Positions 1 through 7,927 of a stretch of 64,000 nt of DNA are shown here, piece after piece (within the stretch, counting starts at the first letter, position 1; every line of letters begins with the position of its first letter). The notes under the pieces were generated by a model. That model saw only the letters and a program-made list of their open reading frames with translations. It did no database searches and had not been told where the DNA came from. The position numbers were made by a program, and so were the translations under genes. Origin of the DNA: Lactiplantibacillus modestisalitolerans (GTDB lineage: Bacteria; Bacillota; Bacilli; Lactobacillales; Lactobacillaceae); NCBI RefSeq assembly GCF_005405425.1, contig NZ_BJEA01000003.1, positions 62,001 to 126,000 on the forward strand, in the 5' to 3' direction.

Positions 1-262
1 GAAAGCGCAAGTGGTTGATTTACGCGAAAAGAAGGACTTTGATGCGGGCCACATTTTAGGCGCGCGCAACATTCCGTTTAATAGTTTGAAAGTTCGGATG
101 GGCGAGCTGCGAACGGACATGCCCGTTTACGTTTATGATCAAACCCACGCGCTGAGTACGCGGGCCGTTGTTACGTTAGCGAAAAACGGTTTCAAAGAAT
201 TATACATTCTGAAACCGGGTTACGCGCGTTGGGAAGGCAAAACTAAAAAAGCGAAGTATTAA
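1..262 (+). CDS. Rhodanese-like domain protein, 3' part only
   Basis: The reading frame is open from the window edge, so the true start lies upstream. The visible 86 or so residues show a rhodanese fold pattern: VVDLREKKDFDAGHI, then GARNIPF, then the active-site loop region. In active rhodaneses that loop starts with a cysteine (CxxGxRS). Here the corresponding stretch reads YVYDQTHALSTRA, with Asp where Cys is expected, so sulfur transfer activity is doubtful. Such small rhodanese-like proteins of the YqhL type are common in lactobacilli. The assignment to the fold is fairly sure; the role is unknown. Confidence 0.8.
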   Translation, partial: KAQVVDLREKKDFDAGHILGARNIPFNSLKVRMGELRTDMPVYVYDQTHALSTRAVVTLAKNGFKELYILKPGYARWEGKTKKAKY

Positions 263-309
263 AAAATGGCGGCTGAGACAAATTAGGTTTTGTTCGGCCA
301 CCATTTTTA
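262..309. terminator. Bidirectional terminator between convergent genes
   Basis: An imperfect inverted repeat begins with an A-run followed by TGGCGGC and ends with GGCCACCA and a T-run. It can therefore work on both strands. It sits between the end of the rhodanese gene and the end of the convergent DUF3042 gene. Confidence 0.7.
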
Positions 310-315
310 TTTGCA

Positions 316-492
316 TTAACCGTTGTGTGCGGAACGGCTCTTGCGCATTGCTTTTTTACGATTTTCTTCAAACTTGTTTTCTTGGTCTTCAATTGGGTCG
401 ACGACCTGCTTCTTGAAGGATAAAACAGAACCGATAACGGCTCCAGCCGTCGCAACGACTCCGAATAAGAAGCCCCGTGTAAATGATTTCAT
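316..492 (-). CDS. DUF3042-type small membrane protein, 58 aa
   Basis: The protein starts MKSFTRGFLFGVVATAGAV, a hydrophobic N-terminal segment long enough for one membrane span. A charged tail rich in Glu, Lys and Arg follows and ends SRSAHNG. This length and pattern match the DUF3042 family of lactobacilli, whose function is not known. A strong AGGAGG ribosome binding site lies 7 bases upstream of the ATG at 492. The gene is convergent with the rhodanese gene and divergent from the glycerophosphodiesterase gene. The family name is from memory; the coding call rests on the ribosome binding site, codon pattern and composition. Confidence 0.85.
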   Translation of the reverse strand: MKSFTRGFLFGVVATAGAVIGSVLSFKKQVVDPIEDQENKFEENRKKAMRKSRSAHNG

Positions 493-588
493 AGTTTGAA
501 CCTCCTAGCTATTGTTAGTTTCATTATGCTTGTTTTGAGATAAGATAGCAATCATTTCAGATTAAATTTTAAAAAAGTGGGTGAAAAA

Positions 589-1332
589 ATGTTAACCAAA
601 ATCATTGCGCACCGCGGTAGTAAGGGCACGCATCCGGAAAATACCATCTTAGCGTTTGAAGCGGCGCTGGCTGCTGGGGCGGATGGGATTGAAACGGACG
701 TTCACCTGTCGAAGGACGGGCACTTGATTATTATGCATGATGAAACCGTTGATCGGACGACGGATGGGACTGGCAACATTCAGGACCTGACTTTGGCGGA
801 AATCAAAGCATTAGACGCGGGCAGTTGGTTTGCGCCCCGGTTCGTGGGTGCCCGGGTCCCGACGTTAGACGAGGTTGTGCAATGTTTGATTACCCACCAC
901 TTTACCGGAATCTTTAACTTGGAATTAAAGACGAACCGCATTCATTATCCGGGAATCGAAGCGCAAGTTGCGACCTACTTTAAGCAGCATCCGGTGCCGT
1001 TTCAGTTGGTCTACTCTAGCTTTTATGGCCGGTCGCTGGAGCGGTTGTACCGGTTGCAACCGGACGCGGAATTTGATAGTCTATTTAGTTTAAAAGCCCA
1101 GGACGCTAGGCGATTGTTGGCGCGCCACGTTATTTTAGGTTATCACCCGGATATGCGCTGGGTGCGCTGGCACTGGTTATTTTTACCCAAGGTGCAGTTA
1201 CGACCCTGGACGGTTAATAGGGTCCGCGACATGCGTTTTTGCTACCGCCACCACTTAGCGGGCTTAATTACGGATTATCCGGAGCTTGCGTTTCAAGTGC
1301 GGGCTCGAATGCAGAAAGGACGGAAGGATTGA
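589..1332 (+). CDS. Glycerophosphodiester phosphodiesterase family protein
   Basis: A 247-residue protein of the GDPD family, which hydrolyses glycerophosphodiesters to glycerol 3-phosphate and an alcohol. The family signature is at the N-terminus: AHRGSKGTHPENT with the catalytic HR, then ETDVHLSKDG and MHDETVDRTTDGTG carrying the metal-binding Glu, Asp and His. There is no signal peptide, so it is probably cytosolic. I chose the ATG at 589 (MLTKIIAHRG) over an in-frame GTG at 577, because GTGGGTG would then serve as a weak ribosome binding site. Its stop codon overlaps the miaA start, so the two are likely co-transcribed. Confidence 0.9.
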   Translation: MLTKIIAHRGSKGTHPENTILAFEAALAAGADGIETDVHLSKDGHLIIMHDETVDRTTDGTGNIQDLTLAEIKALDAGSWFAPRFVGARVPTLDEVVQCLITHHFTGIFNLELKTNRIHYPGIEAQVATYFKQHPVPFQLVYSSFYGRSLERLYRLQPDAEFDSLFSLKAQDARRLLARHVILGYHPDMRWVRWHWLFLPKVQLRPWTVNRVRDMRFCYRHHLAGLITDYPELAFQVRARMQKGRKD

Positions 1333-2255
1333 CAAAGACAAAGGTTTTAATCATTGCTGGGCCAACTGCGGTTGGTAAAACGGCCTTATCATTAGCGTTA
1401 GCTAAGCAGTTGAACGGCGAAATCATTTCAGGTGATTCAATGCAAGTGTATCGCCGCCTAGATATTGGGACGGCTAAGGTTCGACCAGCTGAGCAAGCGG
1501 GGATTCCGCACTATTTAATTGATATTAAGGACGTTACGGAACGGTTTACGGTTGCGGAGTTTGTGACCAGGGCTAGCCAACTGATTGCGGACATTACGGC
1601 CCGGGGAAAATTACCAATCATCGTTGGCGGAACTGGTTTTTACCTCCAATCGCTACTGGACGGATTCCAATTTGGCACCAGTGCGACCGAACCGGATTGG
1701 AGCTACCGCCAACATTGGTTTGACGTAGCCGCTGAGCAGGGCAATGCGGCCGTTTGGACGGCGTTAAAGCAGTGCGATCCGCAGGCCGCGGCCGCGATTG
1801 CGCCGAATAACCTAGTTCGGGTCGTGCGTGCGCTTGAATACCAACACGTTAGCGGTGAGCGGTTTTCGGCGCAAGCCGACCGGCCCCACCAAGCGTTGGA
1901 CGCGTTCACAATCTGCCTGACGACGGAACGGGCGCGGTTATACGACCGGATTAACCAGCGGGTCGATCAAATGATGAGCGCCGGTTTAGAAACGGAAGCC
2001 CGATGGCTCGATGATCAAGGGGGACGCGCGCTGCCAGCCGGAAAGGGCATTGGTTATCATGAACTTTTCCCTTACTTTGCGGGTGAGCGGGACTTAACAA
2101 CCGCCGTTGAACTGATTAAGCGCGACTCGCGACACTACGCGAAACGCCAATTGACCTGGTTTCGTAATAAGATGACGGTTGCCTGGTTTGACCTATTGGA
2201 ACATCCGGAGCAACGCAAGCAAATTGACCGACAATTAGCCGGTTGGTTAAATTAA
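1329..2255 (+). CDS. miaA: tRNA dimethylallyltransferase MiaA
   Basis: A 308-residue enzyme that adds a dimethylallyl group to A37 of tRNAs reading UNN codons. It has the P-loop GPTAVGKT at residues 11-18, the substrate-binding SGDSMQVYRRLDIGTAK, and GGTGFYLQSLLDG. The C-terminal KRDSRHYAKRQLTWFRN motif is typical of MiaA. The start is taken as the TTG at 1329, which overlaps the TGA of the previous gene and sits just after a GGAAGG. A longer frame upstream would run through the end of the phosphodiesterase gene and has no homologous look. In many Firmicutes miaA lies just before glnRA, as here. Confidence 0.95.
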   Translation: MTKTKVLIIAGPTAVGKTALSLALAKQLNGEIISGDSMQVYRRLDIGTAKVRPAEQAGIPHYLIDIKDVTERFTVAEFVTRASQLIADITARGKLPIIVGGTGFYLQSLLDGFQFGTSATEPDWSYRQHWFDVAAEQGNAAVWTALKQCDPQAAAAIAPNNLVRVVRALEYQHVSGERFSAQADRPHQALDAFTICLTTERARLYDRINQRVDQMMSAGLETEARWLDDQGGRALPAGKGIGYHELFPYFAGERDLTTAVELIKRDSRHYAKRQLTWFRNKMTVAWFDLLEHPEQRKQIDRQLAGWLN

Positions 2256-2285
2256 AATATAAATTGGTATACCTTAATTAAATGA

Positions 2286-2302
2286 TGTGATATTTTCTTA
2301 CA
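2286..2302 (+). promoter_or_regulatory. GlnR box upstream of glnRA
   Basis: TGTGATATTTTCTTACA fits the GlnR/TnrA consensus TGTNAN7TNACA exactly. It ends 7 bases before the -35 box of the glnRA promoter, so bound GlnR could block RNA polymerase. This is the usual autoregulated arrangement. Confidence 0.85.
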
Positions 2303-2309
2303 TGAATGA

Positions 2310-2338
2310 TTGACAAGTGGGGTTGAGATTGCTAATAT
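2310..2338 (+). promoter_or_regulatory. glnRA promoter
   Basis: A consensus -35 TTGACA at 2310-2315 is followed after 17 bases by TAATAT at 2333-2338. It lies directly downstream of the GlnR box and 29 bases before the glnR start. Confidence 0.8.
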
Positions 2339-2366
2339 TAAGTCTGTATTCGAGAGGAGGGTCGTC

Positions 2367-2747
2367 ATGAAAGAGAAGGAATTACGTCGTTCGTTGGCTG
2401 TCTTGCCAATTGGTACGGTTATGAAGCTGACTGATTTATCGGCTCGGCAAATTCGCTATTATGAAGAACAAGGGCTGATTCAGCCCGAGCGGAATGCCGG
2501 TAACCGCCGAATGTTTTCGTTAAACGATGTTGATCGGTTATTAGAAATTAAGGACTACTTAACCGATGGAATCAATATGGCTGGAATTAAACAGATTTAT
2601 GCCATGCAAAAGCAACGGGCTGCTCAAAAAGAGGCTGACTTGGCAAGGCCGCTCACGGACCAGGACGTACGCCGAATCTTACATGATGAGTTCTTGAATA
2701 TTGGGGGACTAAAGTCTCAGCGGGGCCCCAACTATCCTCAACACTAA
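2367..2747 (+). CDS. glnR: MerR-family nitrogen regulator GlnR
   Basis: A 126-residue MerR-type repressor that, in Gram-positive bacteria, represses glutamine synthetase and nitrogen uptake genes in response to feedback-inhibited GlnA. The winged helix-turn-helix is visible at about residues 18-65 (LTDLSARQIRYYEEQGLI, NRRMFSLNDVDRLLEIKDYL). The short C-terminal tail is where GlnR proteins sense glutamine synthetase. The ATG at 2367 has a strong GAGGAGGG upstream. It is the first gene of the glnRA operon and the GlnR box upstream suggests autoregulation. Confidence 0.96.
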   Translation: MKEKELRRSLAVLPIGTVMKLTDLSARQIRYYEEQGLIQPERNAGNRRMFSLNDVDRLLEIKDYLTDGINMAGIKQIYAMQKQRAAQKEADLARPLTDQDVRRILHDEFLNIGGLKSQRGPNYPQH

Positions 2748-2794
2748 CCAATGCGTCTGCATCCATTAGGCACTTAATTTAAGGAGCGATTTTC

Positions 2795-4141
2795 ATGGCA
2801 AAACAGCAGTACACGAAGGACGATATTCGGCGAATCGTCAAGGAAGAAAACGTTAACTTTTTACGGTTAATGTTTACTGATTTATTTGGTACCATCAAGA
2901 ACGTGGAAGTACCCGTTTCACAACTCGATAAGTTGTTAGATAACAAGTTGATGTTTGATGGTTCTTCCATCGACGGCTTTGTTCGGATTGAAGAAAGCGA
3001 TATGTACTTGTATCCAGACCTTTCGACTTGGTTGATCATGCCGTGGAACACGGAACACGGTAAAATCGCACGGCTAATCTGTGAAGTCTACACGACTGAT
3101 AAGAAGCCGTTTGAAGGGGACCCCCGGAATAACTTGATTCGGGTCTTAAATGACATGCGTGATGCGGGGTATACCTCGTTTAACGTTGGGACGGAACCAG
3201 AGTTCTTCTTATTTAAGATGAACGATAAGGGCGAACCAACGACCGAATTGAATGATAAGGGGAGCTACTTCGACTTGTCGCCAATGGACCTTGGTGAAAA
3301 CTGCCGGCGCGATATTGCCTTAGAACTTGAACGGTTAGGGTTTAACGTTGAAGCCAGCCACCACGAAGTCGCTCCTGGCCAACACGAAATTGACTTCAAA
3401 TACGCTGATGCCTTGACTGCTGCGGACCATATTCAAACGTTTAAATTGGTTGTTAAGACGATCGCCCGGAAGTATAACCTGTGGGCAACCTTCATGCCAA
3501 AGCCGTTAAACGGTGTGAATGGTTCCGGGATGCACGTGAACATGTCCTTGTTCCATGATAAGGGGAACGCGTTCTATGATCCTGAAGAAAAGGATGAGTT
3601 ACAATTATCCGATGACGCTTACCACTTCTTAGGTGGGTTAATGAAACACGCCCGGAGTTACACGGCCGTGACGAACCCAACGGTTAACTCGTATAAGCGG
3701 TTAGTTCCAGGTTATGAAGCACCCGTTTACGTGGCTTGGTCCGCATCGAACCGGTCACCAATGATCCGAATTCCAAGTGCCCGTGGTTTATCAACCCGGT
3801 TGGAATTACGGAGCGTGGACGCGTCAACCAACCCATATTTAGCCTTTGCAGCGGTCTTAGAAGCCGGCTTAGACGGGATTAAGAATGGGATTGAACCACC
3901 AAAGAGCGTTGATCGCAATATTTACGTGATGGACGAAGACGAACGGCATTCAGCCGGAATCGTTGACTTACCATCAACCTTGCACAATGCTTTGAAGGAA
4001 TTCCAAACGGACCCAACCATGAAGAAAGCCTTGGGACCACACATTTACCAAAGCTTCTTGGAAGCAAAGCGACTTGAATGGGCTTCTTATCGCCAACAAG
4101 TTAGCGAATGGGAACGTGATCAGTACATGGAATTGTACTAA
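2795..4141 (+). CDS. glnA: Glutamine synthetase, type I-alpha
   Basis: A 448-residue enzyme that makes glutamine from glutamate, ammonia and ATP. Family motifs are intact: DGSSIDGF near residue 55, the [13 protein letters not shown]-binding region, and NPYLAFAA in the C-terminal half. The length fits the shorter GSI-alpha class, which is controlled by feedback and by GlnR rather than by adenylylation. The ATG at 2795 is preceded by AAGGAGCG. It lies 47 bases after glnR and ends just before a strong terminator. Confidence 0.98.
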   Translation: MAKQQYTKDDIRRIVKEENVNFLRLMFTDLFGTIKNVEVPVSQLDKLLDNKLMFDGSSIDGFVRIEESDMYLYPDLSTWLIMPWNTEHGKIARLICEVYTTDKKPFEGDPRNNLIRVLNDMRDAGYTSFNVGTEPEFFLFKMNDKGEPTTELNDKGSYFDLSPMDLGENCRRDIALELERLGFNVEASHHEVAPGQHEIDFKYADALTAADHIQTFKLVVKTIARKYNLWATFMPKPLNGVNGSGMHVNMSLFHDKGNAFYDPEEKDELQLSDDAYHFLGGLMKHARSYTAVTNPTVNSYKRLVPGYEAPVYVAWSASNRSPMIRIPSARGLSTRLELRSVDASTNPYLAFAAVLEAGLDGIKNGIEPPKSVDRNIYVMDEDERHSAGIVDLPSTLHNALKEFQTDPTMKKALGPHIYQSFLEAKRLEWASYRQQVSEWERDQYMELY

Positions 4142-4160
4142 AACTTAATTGAAATGAACG

Positions 4161-4200
4161 AAGCGGTTGAGGACTCTTTTGAGTTTTCAACCGCTTTTTT
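4161..4200 (+). terminator. glnRA terminator
   Basis: A perfect 10-bp stem (AAGCGGTTGA with TCAACCGCTT) with a 16-base loop is followed by a T-run. Confidence 0.9.
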
Positions 4201-4202
4201 GA

Positions 4203-4547
4203 AAAAAACGTGAACCGCGCCCCCGGCGAACGCCGAAGCCAACCACAGATTTAAAACCAGCGCGAAAGCCAGGACCAGAATCAGCATCAACGTCAACGGC
4301 CAGCGCTACAATGAATGATTCAGGCAGTGATTATTTAGGTGCCGCGGACCAGTCAACGACTAGTTTGCCGATTGCTTCAAGTTCGCAGCCAGCCGGGCAC
4401 CCCGACACAATGCTTGCGGTTAAGCAATCAATCAAGTTACCGCAAACGAGGACCTCAACGGGTTCCGGGATAACGCTACTTGGCGTGGTGCTCAGCCTAT
4501 TAACCTTTGGCTGGTTTGGCGTTTATGCAAAACGGCGGCATTCTTAA
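4203..4547 (+). pseudogene. Remnant of an LPxTG cell-wall-anchored protein
   Basis: The frame is open for about 114 codons without a convincing start. An ATG at 4311 has no ribosome binding site. The last 36 residues have the layout of a sortase sorting signal: LPQT, then the hydrophobic span GITLLGVVLSLLTFGWFGVY, then the positive tail AKRRHS. The residues before it are rich in Ser, Thr and Ala, like the wall-spanning part of such proteins. The glnRA terminator lies directly upstream and no export domain is present. I read it as the 3' end of a surface-protein gene left by deletion. Confidence 0.65.
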
Positions 4548-4569
4548 AAATTAATTTGTAAGTAGGTAC

Positions 4570-4604
4570 GGCGCGCTCATAAACTTATTTGTGGGCGCGT
4601 TTTT
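4570..4604 (+). terminator. Terminator after the LPxTG remnant
   Basis: A hairpin formed by GCGCGCTCATAAA and TTTGTGGGCGCGT, with G-T pairs, is followed by TTTT. It may be the original terminator of the lost surface-protein gene. Confidence 0.6.
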
Positions 4605-4638
4605 AGTTGCTTTTTTAAACGGCAAAAGGACAAAAATC

Positions 4639-4762
4639 TGCTATGATTATACTAATGACCCGCATCGTTTGCTGACCCAACGGTCACTGGCGATGAAAAG
4701 GTTATAAATTTCAAAAAACGCTGGTGTTAACCTTTATTAATTTTCGCTTTTTCGGTAACATT
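4639..4762 (+). promoter_or_regulatory. Extended -10 promoter and structured leader
   Basis: TGCTATGAT at 4639-4647 fits an extended -10 element without a clear -35. Just downstream a two-part hairpin can form: CATCG at 4663 with CGATG at 4691, and TGACC at 4673 with GGTCA at 4682. A second weak hairpin pairs TGTTAACC with GGTAACA around 4724-4760. The leader precedes the 4819-7200 operon by a long untranslated stretch. It may be regulatory, but I recognise no known riboswitch. Confidence 0.4.
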
Positions 4763-4818
4763 AGTTATAGCAGTGCAATTCAGCAAGTTATTAATTAATT
4801 GATTGCAAGGAGATTATT

Positions 4819-5706
4819 ATGGAAAAACAAAATCAGCCTGATCTTGAGAATCAAGATCAACCTACGCGCGCGCTTACGAAACACCTCCAAGATAAGTTGG
4901 ATTACGTAACCACGCTGCGCCAAGCAATTACGGCTGGTGACGACCGGTTGATCTACGAATTGATCGATGGTGACCATTATCACCAAGCCTTATTAAACGA
5001 GGAACCGGATCCAACCCGTAATGCCCAAGTGGATCTAATTACGGATGTCCATCCGGCAATCAGTCATTACTTGAGCACTAAATTGATCGACTATTTGGCG
5101 CATGAATACCCGTTCTTCTACTATGAAGAAACCCAGTTGGGTGAATTCCAAATTTACTTTGGTAATTGGTGGGACCGGCGACGGTTCGGTAAGTTGAACG
5201 TTTTAAAAGTTGCCTTTGAATTTAGTTCTGAGGAATACAATAAACTGCAAAAGACGTTCGAACTAGCAGCGGCCCATAAGCGGTTTAATACCGACCAAAT
5301 TCAGAAAATTTCCGCCGGTAGCGACGAACTTCAAAAGCTAATCGATGCCCAAGCGGATCGGGATGCTCAGAAGGAAACGCTACGAAAGAAATTAAAGGAA
5401 AATGGCCAACGGAATTCCCTGTTTGATTCTGGTCGAATCAAGGAAGAGCGGCAACAAATCATTGATCAACTCACACAGTTGGCGGATGAGGACGAACAGG
5501 CTAACAATGCCCATGCAACGATGAAGGATAACGAAGCGAAAATTTTGACGTTATCTAAGGAAGATACGATTTTGGCTTATGAAAAGCAAGCCATTGAAAA
5601 CGCCTTTAAGAGCTTCGAGAATTTTAATGAGCGTAATCACAGTCTATACGTAGACTACTTGACCACGCTGATTGGAAAGGCGCAGGTAGCAGAGGATGGC
5701 GAATAA
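4819..5706 (+). CDS. Uncharacterised protein, first gene of a dUTPase operon
   Basis: A 295-residue acidic protein that I do not recognise. It has no signal peptide or membrane span. Residues about 60-150 look globular and rich in aromatic residues (HEYPFFYYEETQLGEFQIYF, NWWDRRRFGKLNVLK). Residues about 170-260 are charged and probably helical, with Gln, Lys and Glu repeats that suggest a coiled coil. The ATG has AAGGAG upstream. The next gene overlaps its end by 11 bases, and the third gene of the unit is a dUTPase, so a link to nucleotide or DNA metabolism is possible but is only inference. Confidence 0.85.
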   Translation: MEKQNQPDLENQDQPTRALTKHLQDKLDYVTTLRQAITAGDDRLIYELIDGDHYHQALLNEEPDPTRNAQVDLITDVHPAISHYLSTKLIDYLAHEYPFFYYEETQLGEFQIYFGNWWDRRRFGKLNVLKVAFEFSSEEYNKLQKTFELAAAHKRFNTDQIQKISAGSDELQKLIDAQADRDAQKETLRKKLKENGQRNSLFDSGRIKEERQQIIDQLTQLADEDEQANNAHATMKDNEAKILTLSKEDTILAYEKQAIENAFKSFENFNERNHSLYVDYLTTLIGKAQVAEDGE

Positions 5707-6646
5707 CGAGAAACAGATTGATTCAGCAACGCTCAGCACGCACGGTAAACTCACAATGTTTAACGAGGGCCTCAAAAGCGGCCTAGCTAACGGTGAAAAG
5801 TTTACGGCCTTGATGGATCAGTTAATCGACACAACTGACGGGGAAGTGTTACTGGCGGCCGCGCAGAAACTAGCCGCTTTCAAGTTGGATTCGGCGTACG
5901 TCACGTTCCCGCATCAATATCAAAACGCGGATTACTATTTGATCTTTATGAGCCGGTTACTCGGCATGCATCAAGACGAGCAGGCGACCTTGAATTCACG
6001 GCGGAAGACCGAGTCACTGTACCACGTGTTTAAAACGTTATCCGATGACTATACGTTCCGTTTTCAAGTGGTCACCAACGCTAACGGGGGCGCCTATTAT
6101 CAAGAGCAGACGACCGGTGAAAATCTTTTTTATGTCCACCTTGAACGCCGTTTACTACGTTTTAATAGTACTGCGGTTACGAACTTATTTATTAATAAGT
6201 TACTAGTTAAAGGGGTTGGGGTTGACCAAATTAACGTTGTGTTAACCACGCTGACCCAGTTTGGTTACTGGTTACGCGATGACTTTGGTTTTAACGTTGA
6301 TTTCAATATCTTGGACGTAGACAATGCCGCCAAGTACGAACTGCGCTCGGCGCAACTGGACCGCTCAATTATTGATAAGTTGTTCGTTTCAGCCGCTGAA
6401 AACGACCACATGTTACGTAATTACATGCATGGTCACGGTGCCGAAATTGAACTACGTACCGGGTTAGTCGTTGACATTTTCCGCAGTGCGGCGAATGGTA
6501 GTGATCGGTGGGTATTGACGGTTCACGACCCGGATCAAGCGGTTTCCTGGTTTGACGTGTTGCTTCACTTTGATTTTATGCGTGACTGGTATTTGGACAA
6601 CATCGATTCTTTGGAAATTAAAGCGGATCCATTAGTATTTGCTTAA
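5696..6646 (+). CDS. Uncharacterised protein, second gene of the dUTPase operon
   Basis: A 316-residue soluble protein with no motif I recognise. It overlaps the preceding gene by 11 bases, which points to translational coupling and perhaps to interaction of the two products. Recognisable stretches are a Tyr-rich segment near residue 80 (QNADYYLIFMSRLLGM) and an acidic, aromatic C-terminus (WFDVLLHFDFMRDWYLDNID). There are no predicted membrane segments and no nucleotide-binding loop. The dUTPase gene starts 15 bases after its stop codon, behind a good AAGGAGG. Confidence 0.85.
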   Translation: MANNEKQIDSATLSTHGKLTMFNEGLKSGLANGEKFTALMDQLIDTTDGEVLLAAAQKLAAFKLDSAYVTFPHQYQNADYYLIFMSRLLGMHQDEQATLNSRRKTESLYHVFKTLSDDYTFRFQVVTNANGGAYYQEQTTGENLFYVHLERRLLRFNSTAVTNLFINKLLVKGVGVDQINVVLTTLTQFGYWLRDDFGFNVDFNILDVDNAAKYELRSAQLDRSIIDKLFVSAAENDHMLRNYMHGHGAEIELRTGLVVDIFRSAANGSDRWVLTVHDPDQAVSWFDVLLHFDFMRDWYLDNIDSLEIKADPLVFA

Positions 6647-6660
6647 TTAAGGAGGAAGAA

Positions 6661-7200
6661 ATGTTAGACTTAACCACGTTATTACAGCAGTCGATTCGCT
6701 TAGACCGCGCAATTACGGCGAAACAGCAGCTCCATTGGCGCCCGGCAACTAGGTTGCAAAACGCGATGGTGGCGCTCGACGTTGAGCTGGCTGAAATGGC
6801 GAATACGTCGGAATGGTTCAAAGTTTGGAAGATTCATAAGGGCAAGGCCGATGCGGGAAAAACTAAGCGCGAGACGCTTCTGAATGAATACGTTGACGCG
6901 ATGGATTTCTTCTTCTTGCTGGCAGCAATCCAACAATGGACTCACTTAGTCCCGTTAACCGCCAAGCAATTAGATGAGCTGACGGCCAAACCCGCGACGG
7001 ATTTGAGTAAGCAATATTTAGCCATTAAGCACTTATTATATGACGCTTACTTTAACCATCGACAGGTAAGTTATCGGCATGCGTGGCACGTGTTCTTAAA
7101 GATTGGCCTGGTTGAATTCGGGTTTACTCAGGATGAGATCCAAACGGCTTTTGTTGCTAAAAATAAAGTTAATGAGCAGCGGCAAGCTGATCATTATTAA
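6661..7200 (+). CDS. Dimeric all-alpha dUTP diphosphatase
   Basis: A 179-residue protein of the MazG-like all-alpha NTP pyrophosphohydrolase group, dimeric dUTPase branch. It would cleave dUTP to dUMP and pyrophosphate and so keep uracil out of DNA. The magnesium-binding ExxE and ExxD pairs are visible as E42/E45 (DVELAEMA) and E76/D79 (NEYVDAMDFF). The segment NTSEWFKVWK between them is typical of the family. AAGGAGG lies 5 bases before the ATG. It closes a three-gene unit and is followed by a strong terminator. Confidence 0.88.
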   Translation: MLDLTTLLQQSIRLDRAITAKQQLHWRPATRLQNAMVALDVELAEMANTSEWFKVWKIHKGKADAGKTKRETLLNEYVDAMDFFFLLAAIQQWTHLVPLTAKQLDELTAKPATDLSKQYLAIKHLLYDAYFNHRQVSYRHAWHVFLKIGLVEFGFTQDEIQTAFVAKNKVNEQRQADHY

Positions 7201-7240
7201 AAAATCTGTCATTCGATCGTTAGTCGAATGGCAGATTTTT
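7199..7240. terminator. Bidirectional terminator
   Basis: A 16-bp stem (AAAATCTGTCATTCGA with TCGAATGGCAGATTTT, one G-T pair) has A- and T-runs on the two sides. It separates the convergent dUTPase gene and the 7243-7587 gene. Confidence 0.9.
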
Positions 7241-7242
7241 GG

Positions 7243-7587
7243 TTAGGCGTTGGTGGTTGGTTCCAGCGTGACTTGGTTGTCAGGATCATCAGCGACTAAC
7301 TGATTAACTTGGTCAATCAATGGTTGGCGCTGATCAAGGTCGTCGTCACATTCAAAGAAAGCGCCGAGTTCCTCAGTTAACAACGCGGGGTCAACGTCCA
7401 TGTAGCGCTGATCATAGCTGGTAATGGTGTAGTGGTCGTGGTCGGGCATGTGGGCAATGACGCACCCGGTGGCTGATTTACCCTTAGTTGCCTTATCAGT
7501 AAATTCGACAGCTAGGTTAAAGGGACCGTCCGACGAGCGGTCTTTGATGGCGTGGGCGATATTGCCCGCAATGGCTTCAAGTTTCAT
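7243..7587 (-). CDS. Hypothetical protein, 114 aa, acidic
   Basis: A small acidic soluble protein (MKLEAIAGNIAHAIKDRSSD at the N-terminus) that I cannot assign to a family. It has no signal peptide or membrane segment. The C-terminal half is rich in Asp and Glu (FFECDDDLDQRQPLIDQ). A GAGGTG lies 6 bases before the ATG, which supports real translation. It is a single-gene unit ending in the shared bidirectional terminator. Confidence 0.75.
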   Translation of the reverse strand: MKLEAIAGNIAHAIKDRSSDGPFNLAVEFTDKATKGKSATGCVIAHMPDHDHYTITSYDQRYMDVDPALLTEELGAFFECDDDLDQRQPLIDQVNQLVADDPDNQVTLEPTTNA

Positions 7588-7717
7588 GTTTTCACCTCGT
7601 TAGCTATTATAACGAGTTCGGGGCAACTTGACTAGAAGGGAAATGCGATTAAGCTTAGTTGGTGATTTAATGAATAAAAGGGGAGCGATACCGGTAATGG
7701 TAAGCGTTAAATAAGAA

Positions 7718-7746
7718 TTGACACCGTTAACGTTTTTATCTATAAT
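7718..7746 (+). promoter_or_regulatory. Promoter of the tRNA-Arg gene
   Basis: Full consensus boxes are present: TTGACA at 7718-7723 and TATAAT at 7741-7746, with a 17-base spacer. The mature tRNA starts 14 bases after the -10 box. Confidence 0.92.
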
Positions 7747-7759
7747 AAATCGTGTTGTT

Positions 7760-7833
7760 GTCACGTTGGCTCAACCGGATAGAGCATCCGCCTTCTAAGC
7801 GGAGGGTTGTGAGTTCAAGTCTCACACGTGACA
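7760..7833 (+). tRNA. tRNA-Arg (anticodon UCU)
   Basis: A complete 74-nt cloverleaf. The acceptor stem pairs GTCACGT with ACGTGAC, the D stem GCTC with GAGC, the anticodon stem TCCGC with GCGGA, and the T stem GTGAG with CTCAC around TTCAAGT. The anticodon loop CTTCTAA places TCT at positions 34-36, which reads AGA. The discriminator base is A and no CCA is encoded. The gene stands alone with its own promoter and terminator. Confidence 0.97.
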
Positions 7834-7842
7834 TATTTGAAA

Positions 7843-7874
7843 AAGGGAGCCCGCTTAGCGGGCTTCCTTTTTTT
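7843..7874 (+). terminator. tRNA-Arg terminator
   Basis: A GC-rich stem of AGGGAGCCCGC and GCGGGCTTCCT with a TTA loop is followed by a run of seven Ts. Confidence 0.9.
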
Positions 7875-7927
7875 AGTATTAGTCAGTATTAAAAATGATA
7901 ATTACGTTCTGTTAACGCGGATGTTAA

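Noticed and set aside
243-455. A 70-residue frame on the - strand over the DUF3042 gene
   Set aside because: It is out of frame with the gene at 316-492, which has a strong ribosome binding site and a family-like sequence.
1239-1328. N-terminal extension of MiaA
   Set aside because: It lies wholly inside the phosphodiesterase gene and is unlike MiaA proteins.
4311-4547. A complete 78-residue gene starting at ATG 4311
   Set aside because: No ribosome binding site is present, and the protein-like frame extends further upstream without a start, which fits a remnant better.
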